Shown: positions 18,854-27,318 of the stretch, piece after piece
Layout of the letters: every line of letters starts with the position of its first letter
Position numbering within the stretch: position 1 is the stretch's first letter
Origin: Methylocystis sp.
Lineage (GTDB): Bacteria; Pseudomonadota; Alphaproteobacteria; Rhizobiales; Beijerinckiaceae
Reading direction: 5' to 3'
DNA: 43,490 nucleotides
Assembly (NCBI GenBank): GCA_020252485.1
Contig: JADCCX010000116.1
Location: 1 to 43,490, forward strand
Notes under the pieces: generated by a model
Databases searched by the model: none
Told to the model about the DNA's origin: nothing
Seen by the model: the letters and a program-made list of their open reading frames with translations, nothing else
Made by a program: the position numbers and the translations under genes

Positions 18854-19005
18854 CTGAACCCGGGTTAACGATTGCCTGCACGAGCACCCATCCCGCCTCC
18901 TTGCGGGGCGGGTGGGGGGCTTTTCTCAATCTCCCCCTCATGATCACCCCTCCCCGTCAAGGGGAGGGATGGAGCCCGCATGTTGACGCGGCTCAACAGC
19001 CCTGC
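18854..19005. repeat. Dispersed structured intergenic repeat, copy A
   Basis: A 152-bp segment that recurs, with two extra insertions, at 22883–23099. It starts CTGAACCCGGGTTAACG and ends ACAGCCCTGC. It contains two hairpins: CCCGCC/GGCGGG around 18893–18914 and CCTCCCC/GGGGAGG around 18949–18967. It ends directly at the DUF2065 stop codon and fills most of the space before degP. No coding content. Confidence 0.85.
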
Positions 19006-19197
19006 TCAAAGCAGCCGGCGCACGACGAACAGGGCAAGCACGCCGAAGACGGCGCAGACGACGCCGATGAGGCGCACGACGCCGTCGGGCGTATGCGCAG
19101 CTTCCAGCATGGCTCTGCGGGTCGCATTCGGGAATGCCGCGAACAGCAATCCCTCGATGACGAAGATCAGGGCCAGCGCAGCGAGAAAATCCTCCAT
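19006..19197 (-). CDS. DUF2065 family membrane protein
   Basis: A 63-residue protein with two hydrophobic helices: FLAALALIFVIEGLLFAAFP and VVRLIGVVCAVFGVLALFVVRRLL. This is the typical size and layout of DUF2065 proteins, which are often encoded next to hflC. It begins 15 bp after the hflC stop, so it is likely the last gene of the hflKC transcript. Function is unknown; the position suggests association with the HflKC–FtsH membrane complex, which is inference only. Confidence 0.85.
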   Translation of the reverse strand: MEDFLAALALIFVIEGLLFAAFPNATRRAMLEAAHTPDGVVRLIGVVCAVFGVLALFVVRRLL

Positions 19198-19212
19198 GCG
19201 CTGGCTCTAACT

Positions 19213-20094
19213 TCAATTCGCCTTCTTGCCGCGCGGATCCTGGAAATAGCGGAAGAAGTCCGAGGTTGGCGACAGCAGCAGCCTTGTATCGCTGGCCTTG
19301 AGTCCGTTTTCATAGGCCTGCATCGACCGGTAGAACCGGAAGAACTCCGGATCGCGGCCGAAGGCCTCCGCGAAGATGCGGTTGCGGGCGCCGTCGCCTT
19401 CGCCGCGGAACTCTTCGGCCTTCCTGTTGGCTTCGCCGAGAATCACCTGGGCGTCGCGATCCGACCGGGCGCGAATCGTCTGCGCATCCTGCGCACCGAT
19501 CGCCCGCAGCTCGGCAGCCTCACGCTCACGATCTGTCCGCATGCGCTGGAACACCGCCTGCGAGGCGGCCGGCGGCAGCTCGACCCGCGACAGGCGGACA
19601 TCCACGACGGTGATCCCGAGCGCCTGCGTTTCGCGGTTCACCTCTTCCTGGATGCGGTCCATCAGCCGGCCGCGATCCATGCTGATGATCTGCGTTGTCG
19701 AGGCGCCCGCGAGAACCGAGCGGACCCGGGCGTTCACGATCCGCTCAAGCGTCAGATTGGCGCCGCGGACATTGTTGACGGACTGGAAGAAGCGCAGCGG
19801 ATCAGTGATGCGGAAGCGCGTGAAGGCGTCGACGACCAGATTGTTCTGATCCGACGTGAGCACTTCCTGAGGCCGCAGGTCGTTATCGAGCACGCGGTTG
19901 TCGATGAGCGTCACGTTCTCGATGAAGGGCCACTTGAAATAGAGGCCTGGCGCGATGATCGGCGGACGCGAGACCCGGCCGAACTGGAAGACAATGGCCG
20001 ACGAGGTCTGCGGCACGATGAAGGCGGCATTGATCGCCAGAAAGGCGAGGCCCGCCAGCAGGATACCGCCGAAGAAACGGATCGGGTTGCTCAT
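19213..20094 (-). CDS. hflC: HflC, FtsH-protease modulator (SPFH family)
   Basis: The 293-residue product has one N-terminal membrane helix (GGILLAGLAFLAINAAFIV) and an SPFH/band 7 domain (TSSAIVFQFGRVSRPPIIAPGLYFKWPFIENV, then RFRITDPLRFF). An Ala/Glu/Arg-rich coiled coil (MRTDREREAAELRAIG and ANRKAEEFRGEGDGARNRI) follows. With HflK it forms a cage around the FtsH protease. Its ATG overlaps the hflK stop as ATGA, indicating translational coupling. Confidence 0.96.
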   Translation of the reverse strand: MSNPIRFFGGILLAGLAFLAINAAFIVPQTSSAIVFQFGRVSRPPIIAPGLYFKWPFIENVTLIDNRVLDNDLRPQEVLTSDQNNLVVDAFTRFRITDPLRFFQSVNNVRGANLTLERIVNARVRSVLAGASTTQIISMDRGRLMDRIQEEVNRETQALGITVVDVRLSRVELPPAASQAVFQRMRTDREREAAELRAIGAQDAQTIRARSDRDAQVILGEANRKAEEFRGEGDGARNRIFAEAFGRDPEFFRFYRSMQAYENGLKASDTRLLLSPTSDFFRYFQDPRGKKAN

Positions 20095-21362
20095 CGGACG
20101 GCTCCCTGCGGGGCTGTTTGCGGGGCTGGCTGCGGCGGACGCCGCGTCTGCTCATTGAGCGACAGATAGGGAACAGCCCCCTGCCCGCTCGGATTATCCA
20201 TGATGATCTTGTCCGTGCCGCCAAAGACCCGCTCCATCGTCTCGAGGAAGATGCGTTCGCGCGTGACGTCCGGCGCCTTGTTGTATTCGTCGACGACGGC
20301 CCGGAAGCGCGAGGCGGCGCCTTGCGCTTCGGCAACGGTGCGCTCGCGATAGCCCTGCGCCTCCTGGATCACCCGCTCGGCCTGGCCGCGCGCCTCGGGA
20401 ACCACTCGGCTCGCATAGGTCTGCGCTTCGTTGCGCAGGCGCTCCTGATCCTGCGCCGCCGCCTGCACGTCGCGGAAGGCGGTCAGCACTTCCTGCGGCG
20501 GGGCGATGCGGGTGACGTTGACGCGGTCGATCACCACGCCTGCCCGGTAGGTATCGAGGATCGTCTGCATCGTGCGCTGCACTTCATCCTGGATTTCGGT
20601 CTGGGCGCTGGCGGCGGATGCCGCCACCACGGCGGTCGGCGGGGCGGCAGGGGCGCCGCTGGGGCTTGCCGAAATCGCCGGCGAGGAATGGGCGAGCTGG
20701 CTCGGCAGCACCCGCTGCAGGTCGCGCCGGCCGACAACCTCGCGCATCGAACTCTCGGCCACCGCCTTGATGGTGTTCTCCGGCGTCTGGATATTGAACA
20801 CGAAGGCTTCCGGCGTCACCGGCGAGATGCGCCATTGCACCGAGAAGGCGACATCGACGATGTTGACATCCGATGTCAGCATCAGGCTGTCGGACACCAT
20901 TTGGGAACCGCGGCCCGTCGGCGTGGCCTGCCCGATCTCGACGTTCTTGACATCCGTCACGGGCACCTTGATGACGCCGCCGATTGGATAGGGCCAGTTG
21001 TAGTTGAGGCCTTCGCCGGTTTTGCCGATGAAGCGGCCGAACTGCATATTCAGCGCCACCTCATTGGTGCGCACTGTATAGAAACCCGTCAGGAGCCAGC
21101 CCCCGATCGCGAGCAGCACGATCGCGGCGATGCCCTTGCCGCCGATGCCGCCAAGGCCGATGCCGCCGCCTGGCGGCAGCACGTTCTTGAAGCGATCCTT
21201 GCTGCGGCGCAGCAGCTCCTCGAGGTCCGGCGGCTGACCGCCGCCCCGGTTGCCGCCGCCGTTGTTGCCGCCGCCCGGTCCCTGGCCCCAGGGACCCTGG
21301 CCTTTGGGGCCTTGGTTCTTCGGCTGCCAGGGTCCGCCGCCGCCTTCATTGTTCCAGGGCAT
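20091..21362 (-). CDS. hflK: HflK, FtsH-protease modulator (SPFH family)
   Basis: The 423-residue product opens with a Gly/Pro/Asn/Gln-rich cytoplasmic tail (residues 1–45), then a membrane helix (GIAAIVLLAIGGWLLTGFYTV, about 77–97). The SPFH domain (NEVALNMQFGRFIGKTGEGLNYNWPYPI) and a coiled coil (RLRNEAQTYASRVVPEARGQAERVI) follow, ending in a Pro/Gln/Ala tail. About 33 residues rich in Ala, Ser and Pro (about 221–253) interrupt the SPFH domain between GRRDLQRVLP and QTEIQDEVQRTMQ, where other HflK proteins have a short connection. Partner of HflC, with a 4-bp gene overlap. Confidence 0.95.
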   Translation of the reverse strand: MPWNNEGGGGPWQPKNQGPKGQGPWGQGPGGGNNGGGNRGGGQPPDLEELLRRSKDRFKNVLPPGGGIGLGGIGGKGIAAIVLLAIGGWLLTGFYTVRTNEVALNMQFGRFIGKTGEGLNYNWPYPIGGVIKVPVTDVKNVEIGQATPTGRGSQMVSDSLMLTSDVNIVDVAFSVQWRISPVTPEAFVFNIQTPENTIKAVAESSMREVVGRRDLQRVLPSQLAHSSPAISASPSGAPAAPPTAVVAASAASAQTEIQDEVQRTMQTILDTYRAGVVIDRVNVTRIAPPQEVLTAFRDVQAAAQDQERLRNEAQTYASRVVPEARGQAERVIQEAQGYRERTVAEAQGAASRFRAVVDEYNKAPDVTRERIFLETMERVFGGTDKIIMDNPSGQGAVPYLSLNEQTRRPPQPAPQTAPQGAVR

Positions 21363-21520
21363 GAAATTCCTCTGCCTTCGCGGCCTTCGGGGCCGTCCTT
21401 ACGTCTCGTTCGCTTTACCAAACCCATGCGCGCCGACAATGCCGACACGTTCACATGGTGAAATCACTTTGGAAGGGAAATGGTGTGCTCAGCGCGAAAG
21501 GTCAACCGCGCAAGAAGTCC

Positions 21521-22030
21521 TCAGCGCCGCACATACTCCACGAAACTGTAAGCTGCGTCGTCGTCCGGCCCTCGCGGATGGCTTTCACGGCGCGATTCCA
21601 ACCATTTGGCCTGATCGATCTTCGGGAAAAAGGCGTCGCCCTCCACCTCAATGTCGACCTCGGTGATGAAGAGGCGCGCGGCCTGATCGATGGTTTGGGC
21701 ATAGATCTCGCCGCCGCCGGCCACCATGACCCTCTCGGCATCGATCGCGTCCGAGCCTGAGCGTTCCGCCATTTTCACGCCCTCCTCGATCGATGACGCG
21801 CTGAGCACGCCCTCCGCCTGGAAGCTCGCGTTCCGCGTGATCACGATCGTCAATCGTCCCGGCAATGGCCGGCCGATCGATTCGAATGTCTTGCGCCCCA
21901 TCAGGACGGGGCGGCCGAGGGTTTCCCGCCGGAAATGCTGGAGATCGGCCTTGATCCGCCACAGGAGCTGGTTGTCGCGGCCGATGACGCCGTTGCGCGC
22001 CACGGCCGCAATCAGGGCGAGGCTGGTCAC
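21521..22030 (-). CDS. folA: Dihydrofolate reductase
   Basis: Reduces dihydrofolate to tetrahydrofolate with NADPH. The 169-residue protein has [32 protein letters not shown] at the N terminus, including the substrate-binding acidic residue region, then [20 protein letters not shown] and [14 protein letters not shown]. The GTG start overlaps the thyA stop (GTGA), so the thymidylate-cycle pair is translationally coupled: ThyA makes dihydrofolate and FolA recycles it. Confidence 0.96.
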   Translation of the reverse strand: MTSLALIAAVARNGVIGRDNQLLWRIKADLQHFRRETLGRPVLMGRKTFESIGRPLPGRLTIVITRNASFQAEGVLSASSIEEGVKMAERSGSDAIDAERVMVAGGGEIYAQTIDQAARLFITEVDIEVEGDAFFPKIDQAKWLESRRESHPRGPDDDAAYSFVEYVRR

Positions 22031-22821
22031 ACTGCCACCGGCGCGGCGATATGGGGGTGCGGATCGTAATTCTCGATGACGATATCCTCAAAGCGGAAAT
22101 CGAACAGCGAGCGCACCGCCGGATTGAGCCGCAGAATCGGCAGCGGCCGGGGATCGCGGGAGAGTTGCAGGCGCGCCTGCTCCAGGTGGTTCGAATAAAG
22201 ATGCGCATCGCCGAGCGTATGCACGAAATCGCCGGGCTGCAGGCCGGTGACTTGGGCGATCATCTGCGTGAGCAGGGCATAGCTCGCGATGTTAAAGGGC
22301 ACGCCCAGGAAGATATCGCCTGAACGCTGGTAGAGCTGGCAGGAAAGCCTGCCTTCCGCCACATAGAACTGGAACAGGCAATGGCAGGGGGCGAGCGCCA
22401 TCTTCGGAAGATCGGCCGGGTTCCAGGCCGAGACGATCAGCCGGCGCGAATCAGGATTGCGGCGGATCTCGTTCACCAGCCAGCCGATCTGATCAACCGT
22501 TTCGCCATCGGGCGCAGCCCAGGAGCGCCATTGCTTGCCATAGACGGGGCCGAGATCGCCGTTCTCATCGGCCCATTCGTCCCAGATGCGCGCACCATTG
22601 TCCTTGAGATAGCGGATGTTGGTGTCGCCAGCGAGGAACCAGATCAGTTCGTGGATGATCGACTTCAGATGCAATTTCTTCGTCGTCACCAGCGGAAAGC
22701 CGGCCGACAGATCGAACCGCATCTGATGCCCGAACACAGACAGGGTTCCGGTCCCTGTCCGGTCGGATTTGGAGACGCCCTCGTCAAGCACGCGGGCAAG
22801 GAGATCGTGATATTGACGCAA
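22027..22821 (-). CDS. thyA: Thymidylate synthase
   Basis: Methylates dUMP to dTMP using methylene-tetrahydrofolate. The 264-residue protein is the normal length for the classical ThyA family. [18 protein letters not shown], the block [22 protein letters not shown], and the nucleophile region [42 protein letters not shown] are all present; Cys in the APCH motif is catalytic. The end is HIAAPVAV. It is the first gene of the thyA-folA pair; a structured repeat lies upstream. Confidence 0.97.
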   Translation of the reverse strand: MRQYHDLLARVLDEGVSKSDRTGTGTLSVFGHQMRFDLSAGFPLVTTKKLHLKSIIHELIWFLAGDTNIRYLKDNGARIWDEWADENGDLGPVYGKQWRSWAAPDGETVDQIGWLVNEIRRNPDSRRLIVSAWNPADLPKMALAPCHCLFQFYVAEGRLSCQLYQRSGDIFLGVPFNIASYALLTQMIAQVTGLQPGDFVHTLGDAHLYSNHLEQARLQLSRDPRPLPILRLNPAVRSLFDFRFEDIVIENYDPHPHIAAPVAV

Positions 22822-22882
22822 GAAGCGGTCCTTTCAGCGATTAAGCCCTGTTGTCGCCGGGGCTGCCGTTTTTCCCACGGCC

Positions 22883-23099
22883 CTGAACCCTGGTTAACGA
22901 TTGCCTGCACGAGCACCCATCCCGCCCCCTTGCGGGGCGGGTGGCCCGGACCCCGGACTTGATCCGGGGGAAGGGCCGGGTGGGGGGCTTTTCTCACTCT
23001 CCCCCTCATGATCACCTCTCCCCGGCGGCTTTCGCCGCCGACCCTTCCCGTCAAGGGGAGGGAGGGAGCCCGCATCTTAACCCGGATTCACAGCCCTGC
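22883..23099. repeat. Dispersed structured intergenic repeat, copy B with two nested palindromic insertions
   Basis: A 217-bp counterpart of copy A. Relative to A it carries an insertion of about 38 bp containing the palindrome CCCGGACTTGATCCGGG, bounded by GGGTGG on both sides (single in copy A). A second insertion of about 26 bp contains the hairpin GGCGGCTTTCGCCGCC, bounded by CTCCCC and CTTCCC. The rest is near-identical to A. It fills the gap between thyA and DUF2853 together with a terminator-like hairpin at 23121; nothing coding is seen there. Confidence 0.85.
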
Positions 23100-23120
23100 C
23101 GCATTTACGAACTGTGAGAA

Positions 23121-23147
23121 ACGCCCCCGCATTCAGCGAGGGAGCGT
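23121..23147 (-). terminator. Probable terminator of the DUF2853 gene
   Basis: On the minus strand a GC-rich stem with small bulges (ACGCTCCCTCGC paired with GCGGGGGCGT) lies about 36 bp after the DUF2853 stop, followed by TTTCTC. The imperfect stem and short T-run make it moderately convincing. Confidence 0.5.
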
Positions 23148-23182
23148 CTGGTTTTAAAGGCCTTGCGGCTTGATCCGTGCCG

Positions 23183-23509
23183 TCACTTCTTTTTCGGATG
23201 GAACATCGACAGCTGGCCGAAGTGCTCGGCGAGCAGGTAATAAAACACGATCCGCGACTTGCTGCGGTCAGCCTTCATCTTCTCGGCAACAGCGTTGCAG
23301 GCGGCCGTCAGGGCATCCGTGCTTTCCTTGCGGCCAAGCTTCTTCTTGAGGAAATTGTCGACTACCCGCTCGATCTCGGCTGGATCACTGGCCGCGACCC
23401 ACTTGGTGTCCGGCTTGCTCATGACAAGCGCATAGGCCTTCGCCATGCCTGCTACCGCAGCTTCGTCAGGCTTGGGGGCATATTTCCTGATATCGGCCAG
23501 GTGATCCAT
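23183..23509 (-). CDS. DUF2853 family protein
   Basis: The 108-residue product starts MDHLADIRKYAPKPDEAAVAGMAKAYALV and matches the small, soluble DUF2853 family, including the central KWVAASDPAEIERVVDNFLKKKLG and the basic end MFHPKKK. The start is decided by AGGAGG, which precedes this ATG by a few bases; a longer frame to 23689 has no support. It is helical and charged, with no signal peptide. Function is unknown. It is a single-gene unit with a hairpin after it. Confidence 0.85.
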   Translation of the reverse strand: MDHLADIRKYAPKPDEAAVAGMAKAYALVMSKPDTKWVAASDPAEIERVVDNFLKKKLGRKESTDALTAACNAVAEKMKADRSKSRIVFYYLLAEHFGQLSMFHPKKK

Positions 23510-23958
23510 CGTAATCCTCCTTGAGGTCTTTTCTTCCAAAGAAGCTTGTCTTCCATAGCAGCTTGGCGCCGCCGCGATTGCTTCTCCAGAACACCATATC
23601 ATTGCATCTCTGAATGTCACCTGATTCGGTGTTTTCGTGCACAGGTCATTCCCCTCGGAAAATTCCAATCTCCCGGGCGTTTTCCACACGCCTTTTGCAA
23701 GTTTGCAAGATGTCCTGTCAGGCTATCGCCCACATCGATACCGGTTGATACAGGCCGCCCCGAAACCTGTGCCCAGCAGGACATGCGCGGTTTCCCAAAC
23801 CCCAAGATCTGGTGCCGCTGCTACACCGGTTGAGGGCCGTGAAGTTTAAGGGGCGCTTTATACTAACTCACTTTGTAATATACCTTTTTTCATGGCTGCC
23901 ATATCATTTTCACCGGCGGCACTCTATATTCTACCCGTTTTCCAATGCAGGAGAAACC
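23510..23958. other. Divergent intergenic region between DUF2853 and Tim44 genes
   Basis: 449 bp without a supported gene. The half nearer the Tim44 gene is AT-rich for this genome (around 23845–23945, with TTTATACT and TAATATACC) and probably holds its promoter, but no well-spaced -35/-10 pair could be fixed. The frames that cross it are extensions or shadows. Confidence 0.5.
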
Positions 23959-24924
23959 ATGTCTTTCCCCAAGGGTCGCAAACTGACTGCGGTCATTGCC
24001 TCCACGATTTTCCTGGCCTTCGCTGCGGCCGGCGTCGATGCGAAGCCCGGCAAGGGCGGGAGCTTCGGCAATCGCGGGTCCAAGTCTGATCTTTCCGTGC
24101 CGTCCACGCCGACGGCTCCCCGCACCTCGACCGGCGCGCCAGGCAACCCGGCGGCCTTGCCTGGACGCCCCGCCTCGCCCGCTGCCGCGCCGCAGGCGGC
24201 AAAGCCTTCCATGATGTCGACGATGGCGAAGGGCTTCGCCATGGGCCTGATCGGCGCCGGAATTTTCGGGCTGCTGACCGGCAGCGGCCTGTTCGGCAAT
24301 CTCTCGGGCTTCATGGGCTTCCTCGGCCTGCTGCTGCAGGTCGCGCTCATCGCGCTCGCTGTCCGCCTGATCTGGGGTTATTTCCGCAGCCGCCAGCAGC
24401 CGCAAGCCGCCGGTGGACCTGATCTCGCCCGCGCCGGGATCGCGCCGCAGGCATCTGGCGTCGGAGCCGTTTCCCCGACGGCTTATCAGACGCCTGCCGA
24501 ACCGCAGCGGTCGGATAATGTCGGCATCGGACCGGATGACTACAGCGCATTCCAGGGCGTCCTTTCCGACGTGATGCGCGCCTATTCCGACGAGGATATC
24601 GGCGGGCTTCGCCGCGTCGCGACTCCCGAGGTGGCGGCGCAATTCATCCGCGAGCTGCATGAGAACCAGCAGAAGGGCGTCATCAACAAGATGGGCGAAC
24701 CGCAGCTCCTGCAGGGCGATCTGGCGGAATCCTGGTACGAAGATCAGGCCGCCTTCGCCACGGTCGCCATGCGCTACGCGATGACCGATGTCACGCTTGA
24801 CCGCGCCACCGGCAAAATCGTCTCGGGAAATCCGGACCAGCCGGAGGAGAGCACGGAAATCTGGACCTTCCGCCGCGAGGGTGCCGGTCGGCCATGGCTG
24901 CTCTGCGGCCAGCAGCAGGCCTGA
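23959..24924 (+). CDS. Tim44-like domain membrane protein
   Basis: The 321-residue product begins with a signal or anchor sequence (LTAVIASTIFLAFAAAGVDA) and a Gly/Ser/Pro-rich linker (GKGGSFGNRGSKSD and onward). A pair of membrane helices follows (FAMGLIGAGIFGLLTGSGL and MGFLGLLLQVALIALAVRLIWGYF). The C-terminal domain (from about residue 195; FQGVLSDVMRAYSDEDIGGLRRVATPEVAAQFIREL, ending EIWTFRREGAGRPWLLCGQQQA) is Tim44-like. Bacterial members are membrane proteins of uncertain role related to the mitochondrial import factor. AGGAG lies 6 bp before the ATG. A strong terminator follows. Confidence 0.88.
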   Translation: MSFPKGRKLTAVIASTIFLAFAAAGVDAKPGKGGSFGNRGSKSDLSVPSTPTAPRTSTGAPGNPAALPGRPASPAAAPQAAKPSMMSTMAKGFAMGLIGAGIFGLLTGSGLFGNLSGFMGFLGLLLQVALIALAVRLIWGYFRSRQQPQAAGGPDLARAGIAPQASGVGAVSPTAYQTPAEPQRSDNVGIGPDDYSAFQGVLSDVMRAYSDEDIGGLRRVATPEVAAQFIRELHENQQKGVINKMGEPQLLQGDLAESWYEDQAAFATVAMRYAMTDVTLDRATGKIVSGNPDQPEESTEIWTFRREGAGRPWLLCGQQQA

Positions 24925-24947
24925 GGGTTCGATCCGCCAGAAACGCG

Positions 24948-24973
24948 AAAAGCCGCCTTCGGGCGGCTTTTTT
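24948..24973. terminator. Rho-independent terminator, probably bidirectional
   Basis: AAAAGCCGCC/GGCGGCTTTT stem with TTCG loop and a run of six T on the plus strand, 24 bp after the Tim44 gene. The complementary strand also ends in TTTT and lies 27 bp after the serB stop, so it can serve both converging genes. Confidence 0.88.
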
Positions 24974-25000
24974 GTTTTCACCTCTGCGGACGAGGCGCGG

Positions 25001-25894
25001 TCAGCCCACGAATTCGGCCGCGCGATACCCCTGCAGATAAAGCAGCGCCGTCAGGTCGCCGTGATCGATCCGGACATCCGCCGCCGCAGCCACCGCAGGC
25101 TTGGCGTGGAGCGCCACGCCCAGCCCCGCTTCGCCCAGCATCGCGAGGTCGTTGGCGCCATCGCCAACGGCCAGTGTTTCTTCCGCCTTGAGCCCGCGCT
25201 CCGCCCGGAGCGCGATCAACCGCTCCTGCTTGGCTTCCTTGCCAAGGATCGGATCGCGGACCAGGCCCGCGAGCCTGCCGTCCTCCACTTCAAGGATATT
25301 CGAGCGATCCTCGTCGAAGCCGATCAAGCGGCCGACCGGCCGGGTGAAGACGGTGAAACCGCCCGACACCAGCGCCGTATAGGCGCCATCGGCCTTCATG
25401 GTCGCGACCAGCGTCCTGCCGCCCGGCATCAGCGTGATATGCTTGGCGATGATCTCGTCCACGACCGTCAGAGGCAGGCCCTTGAGCAGCGCGACGCGCT
25501 CACGCAATGCAGGCTCGAAGGCGATTTCGCCGCGCATCGCCCTCGCGGTGATCGCGGACACCTTGTCCTTAAGCCCGACAAAAGCGGCCAGTTCATCGAT
25601 GCACTCCTGCTCGATCATCGTCGAATCCATATCGGCCAGCAGCAGCTTCTTGCGCCGGAACGCCTCGGGCAGAATGGCCACATCCACCGGTCTATCGCCG
25701 ATCACGACCCGCAACCGCGCCGTGATCCCGGCCAGCGGCGCATCGGCCCTTGCGAAGGGGATATCCGCCGCGATACCGCTGTTCAGCCAGCGCGCCGCGC
25801 CGGCATGGGGCAGCGCATCCGCGACCTTGGCGAGCAGGGCGGCATCCACGGCGGGATCGGCGGGATTGGATATCAGGATCGCGACATAGGCCAT
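25001..25894 (-). CDS. serB: Phosphoserine phosphatase
   Basis: The last step of serine synthesis. The 297-residue protein has an N-terminal ACT-like region (MAYVAILISNPADPAVD) and a HAD phosphatase domain: nucleophile motif ADMDSTMIEQECIDELA, motif II in TALVSGGFTVF, and the acidic motif VGDGANDLAMLGEAGLGVALHAKPAVAAAADVRI. The length and N terminus match rhizobial SerB. The ATG shares its A and T with the ATG of the divergent miaA, so there is no intergenic space and its ribosome-binding sequence would lie inside miaA. Confidence 0.96.
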   Translation of the reverse strand: MAYVAILISNPADPAVDAALLAKVADALPHAGAARWLNSGIAADIPFARADAPLAGITARLRVVIGDRPVDVAILPEAFRRKKLLLADMDSTMIEQECIDELAAFVGLKDKVSAITARAMRGEIAFEPALRERVALLKGLPLTVVDEIIAKHITLMPGGRTLVATMKADGAYTALVSGGFTVFTRPVGRLIGFDEDRSNILEVEDGRLAGLVRDPILGKEAKQERLIALRAERGLKAEETLAVGDGANDLAMLGEAGLGVALHAKPAVAAAADVRIDHGDLTALLYLQGYRAAEFVG

Positions 25895-26813
25895 GGATAA
25901 CGCGCTGCTGAATCAGATCGTGAAGGATGCGGAGGGCCGCGACGCGCTGCTCATTGCAGGTCCGACCGCCAGCGGCAAGTCCGCGCTGGCGATGGCTGCG
26001 GCGCAGGCGACAGGAGGCGTCGTCGTGAACGCCGATTCCATGCAGATCTATGGCGGGATCCGCATCCTCACCGCGCGGCCAACGCCAGAGGAGGAGGCAG
26101 CGGTCGAGCACCGGCTCTATGGCTTTGTCGATCCGGCCATCGCCTTTTCAACGGGTGATTACGTGCGGGCCGTGAAGCCCGTCCTTGCCGAATTGAGGGC
26201 CCGCGGAAGGTTGGCGGTCATCGTCGGCGGCACCGGGCTCTACTTCAAGGCGCTGACCGACGGGCTTGTCGCGATGCCGGAGATTCCACCCGCGATCATG
26301 GCCGAGGTGGTAGCGATGGAAGCCGCAGGCCAGTCGCTGCACGCCTGGCTGACGCGGGAAGATCCGGACGCCGCCGCAAGGCTTTCACCCGCCGACAGGC
26401 CGCGCCTCCAGCGCGCCGTCTCGGTGAAGCTGGCCACGGGCCGCACGCTCGGTGACTGGCAGCGCGATGCGACAGTCCCGCTGCTTTCCGCCGGCGCCTG
26501 GGCCGGCGTGATCCTGACGCCGGACCGGCAGAGGCTTTATGGGCGGATCGACCGGCGGTTTCTGGCGATGATGGACCAGGGCGCGCTGGACGAAGCCCGC
26601 CAGATGCGCCAGCTGGCGCTGCCCGCTAACCGGGGGATCATGAAAGCCCATGGCATGCCGCATCTCATCCGCCATCTCGATGGCCAGATGACGCTGGCTG
26701 ACGCCATCAGCTTGGGCCAGCAGGACACGCGCAACTACTCCCGCAGGCAGGGCGTCTGGGCGCGCCGTTTCATGACCGAATGGCGGCAGGCGGGGCCGGA
26801 ACTTTTGTCCTGA
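25893..26813 (+). CDS. miaA: tRNA dimethylallyltransferase MiaA
   Basis: Transfers dimethylallyl to N6 of A37 in tRNAs reading UNN codons. The 306-residue protein has the P-loop IAGPTASGKSALA near residue 21, NADSMQIYGGIRILTARP and the conserved block VIVGGTGLYFKALTDGL. The QQDTRNYSRRQGVWARRF segment with its RNA-binding Arg and Tyr residues lies near the end. Its start overlaps serB. In related genomes it lies close to the acetolactate synthase genes; here thiamine genes lie between them. A decayed copy of its 5' end occurs at 27319. Confidence 0.96.
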   Translation: MDNALLNQIVKDAEGRDALLIAGPTASGKSALAMAAAQATGGVVVNADSMQIYGGIRILTARPTPEEEAAVEHRLYGFVDPAIAFSTGDYVRAVKPVLAELRARGRLAVIVGGTGLYFKALTDGLVAMPEIPPAIMAEVVAMEAAGQSLHAWLTREDPDAAARLSPADRPRLQRAVSVKLATGRTLGDWQRDATVPLLSAGAWAGVILTPDRQRLYGRIDRRFLAMMDQGALDEARQMRQLALPANRGIMKAHGMPHLIRHLDGQMTLADAISLGQQDTRNYSRRQGVWARRFMTEWRQAGPELLS

Positions 26814-26826
26814 CCCTGAAGAACGC

Positions 26827-27264
26827 CTATTTCACGGTGATCTTGATCTGTTCCGACATGACCGGCGGCACATGCGGAACATGGGTCCAGTCTGCCAGCA
26901 CAAGTTGGAGCGTATGCGTACCCAGCGGCAGCGTGATCGTGGCTTCCGTCTGCCCCTTGCCGAAATGGCGGTGCTTGTCATCCATCGGGATCACGTCCTT
27001 GAGGGCATCGCCCTTCAACTCGGTGTCGATCAGAAGGTGATGATGACCTGTGCCCGCAGTTGCATCTCCCTGCAGGCCGGCCGGCGCTATGCCCATGCCC
27101 GAGAGGCCGAACTTGACGACCACCGGATTGGAAACCGTGTCACCGTCCTTCAGATTAATGAAATAAACCTTCGCCCCAGCGGGAGAAGGCGATTCCTGGG
27201 CGATGACCGGGCCGAATAGGCCAATTGCGAGCAGGGTGGCAGCGAAAGTTGTCTTGAGCGTCAT
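26827..27264 (-). CDS. DUF4399 family periplasmic protein
   Basis: The product has about 145 residues counted from MTLKTTFAATLLAIGLFGPVIAQE, which is a clear signal peptide. The mature part (AKVYFINLKDGDTVSNPVVVKFGLSGMGI, then AGTGHHHLLIDTEL and HFGKGQTEATITLPLGTHTLQLVLADW) is the DUF4399 domain, an Ig-like fold with a His cluster. The function is not established; the GTGHHHLLID motif hints at metal binding, which is inference. It converges with miaA at a 13-bp gap and separates miaA from a decayed miaA copy. Confidence 0.87.
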   Translation of the reverse strand: MTLKTTFAATLLAIGLFGPVIAQESPSPAGAKVYFINLKDGDTVSNPVVVKFGLSGMGIAPAGLQGDATAGTGHHHLLIDTELKGDALKDVIPMDDKHRHFGKGQTEATITLPLGTHTLQLVLADWTHVPHVPPVMSEQIKITVK

Positions 27265-27318
27265 GAAGGTCTCCATGGTTTTTGACAGCGGGACGGAACC
27301 TGAGCGATAGGAGACGTC

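Noticed and set aside
20118-21461. 447-codon plus-strand frame opposite hflK
   Set aside because: Shadow of hflK; rich in His, Arg and Gly as expected of an antisense frame of GC-rich coding DNA.
23510-23689. N-terminal extension of the DUF2853 protein
   Set aside because: The internal ATG at 23509 has a perfect AGGAGG and matches the family start; the extension has no family-like content.
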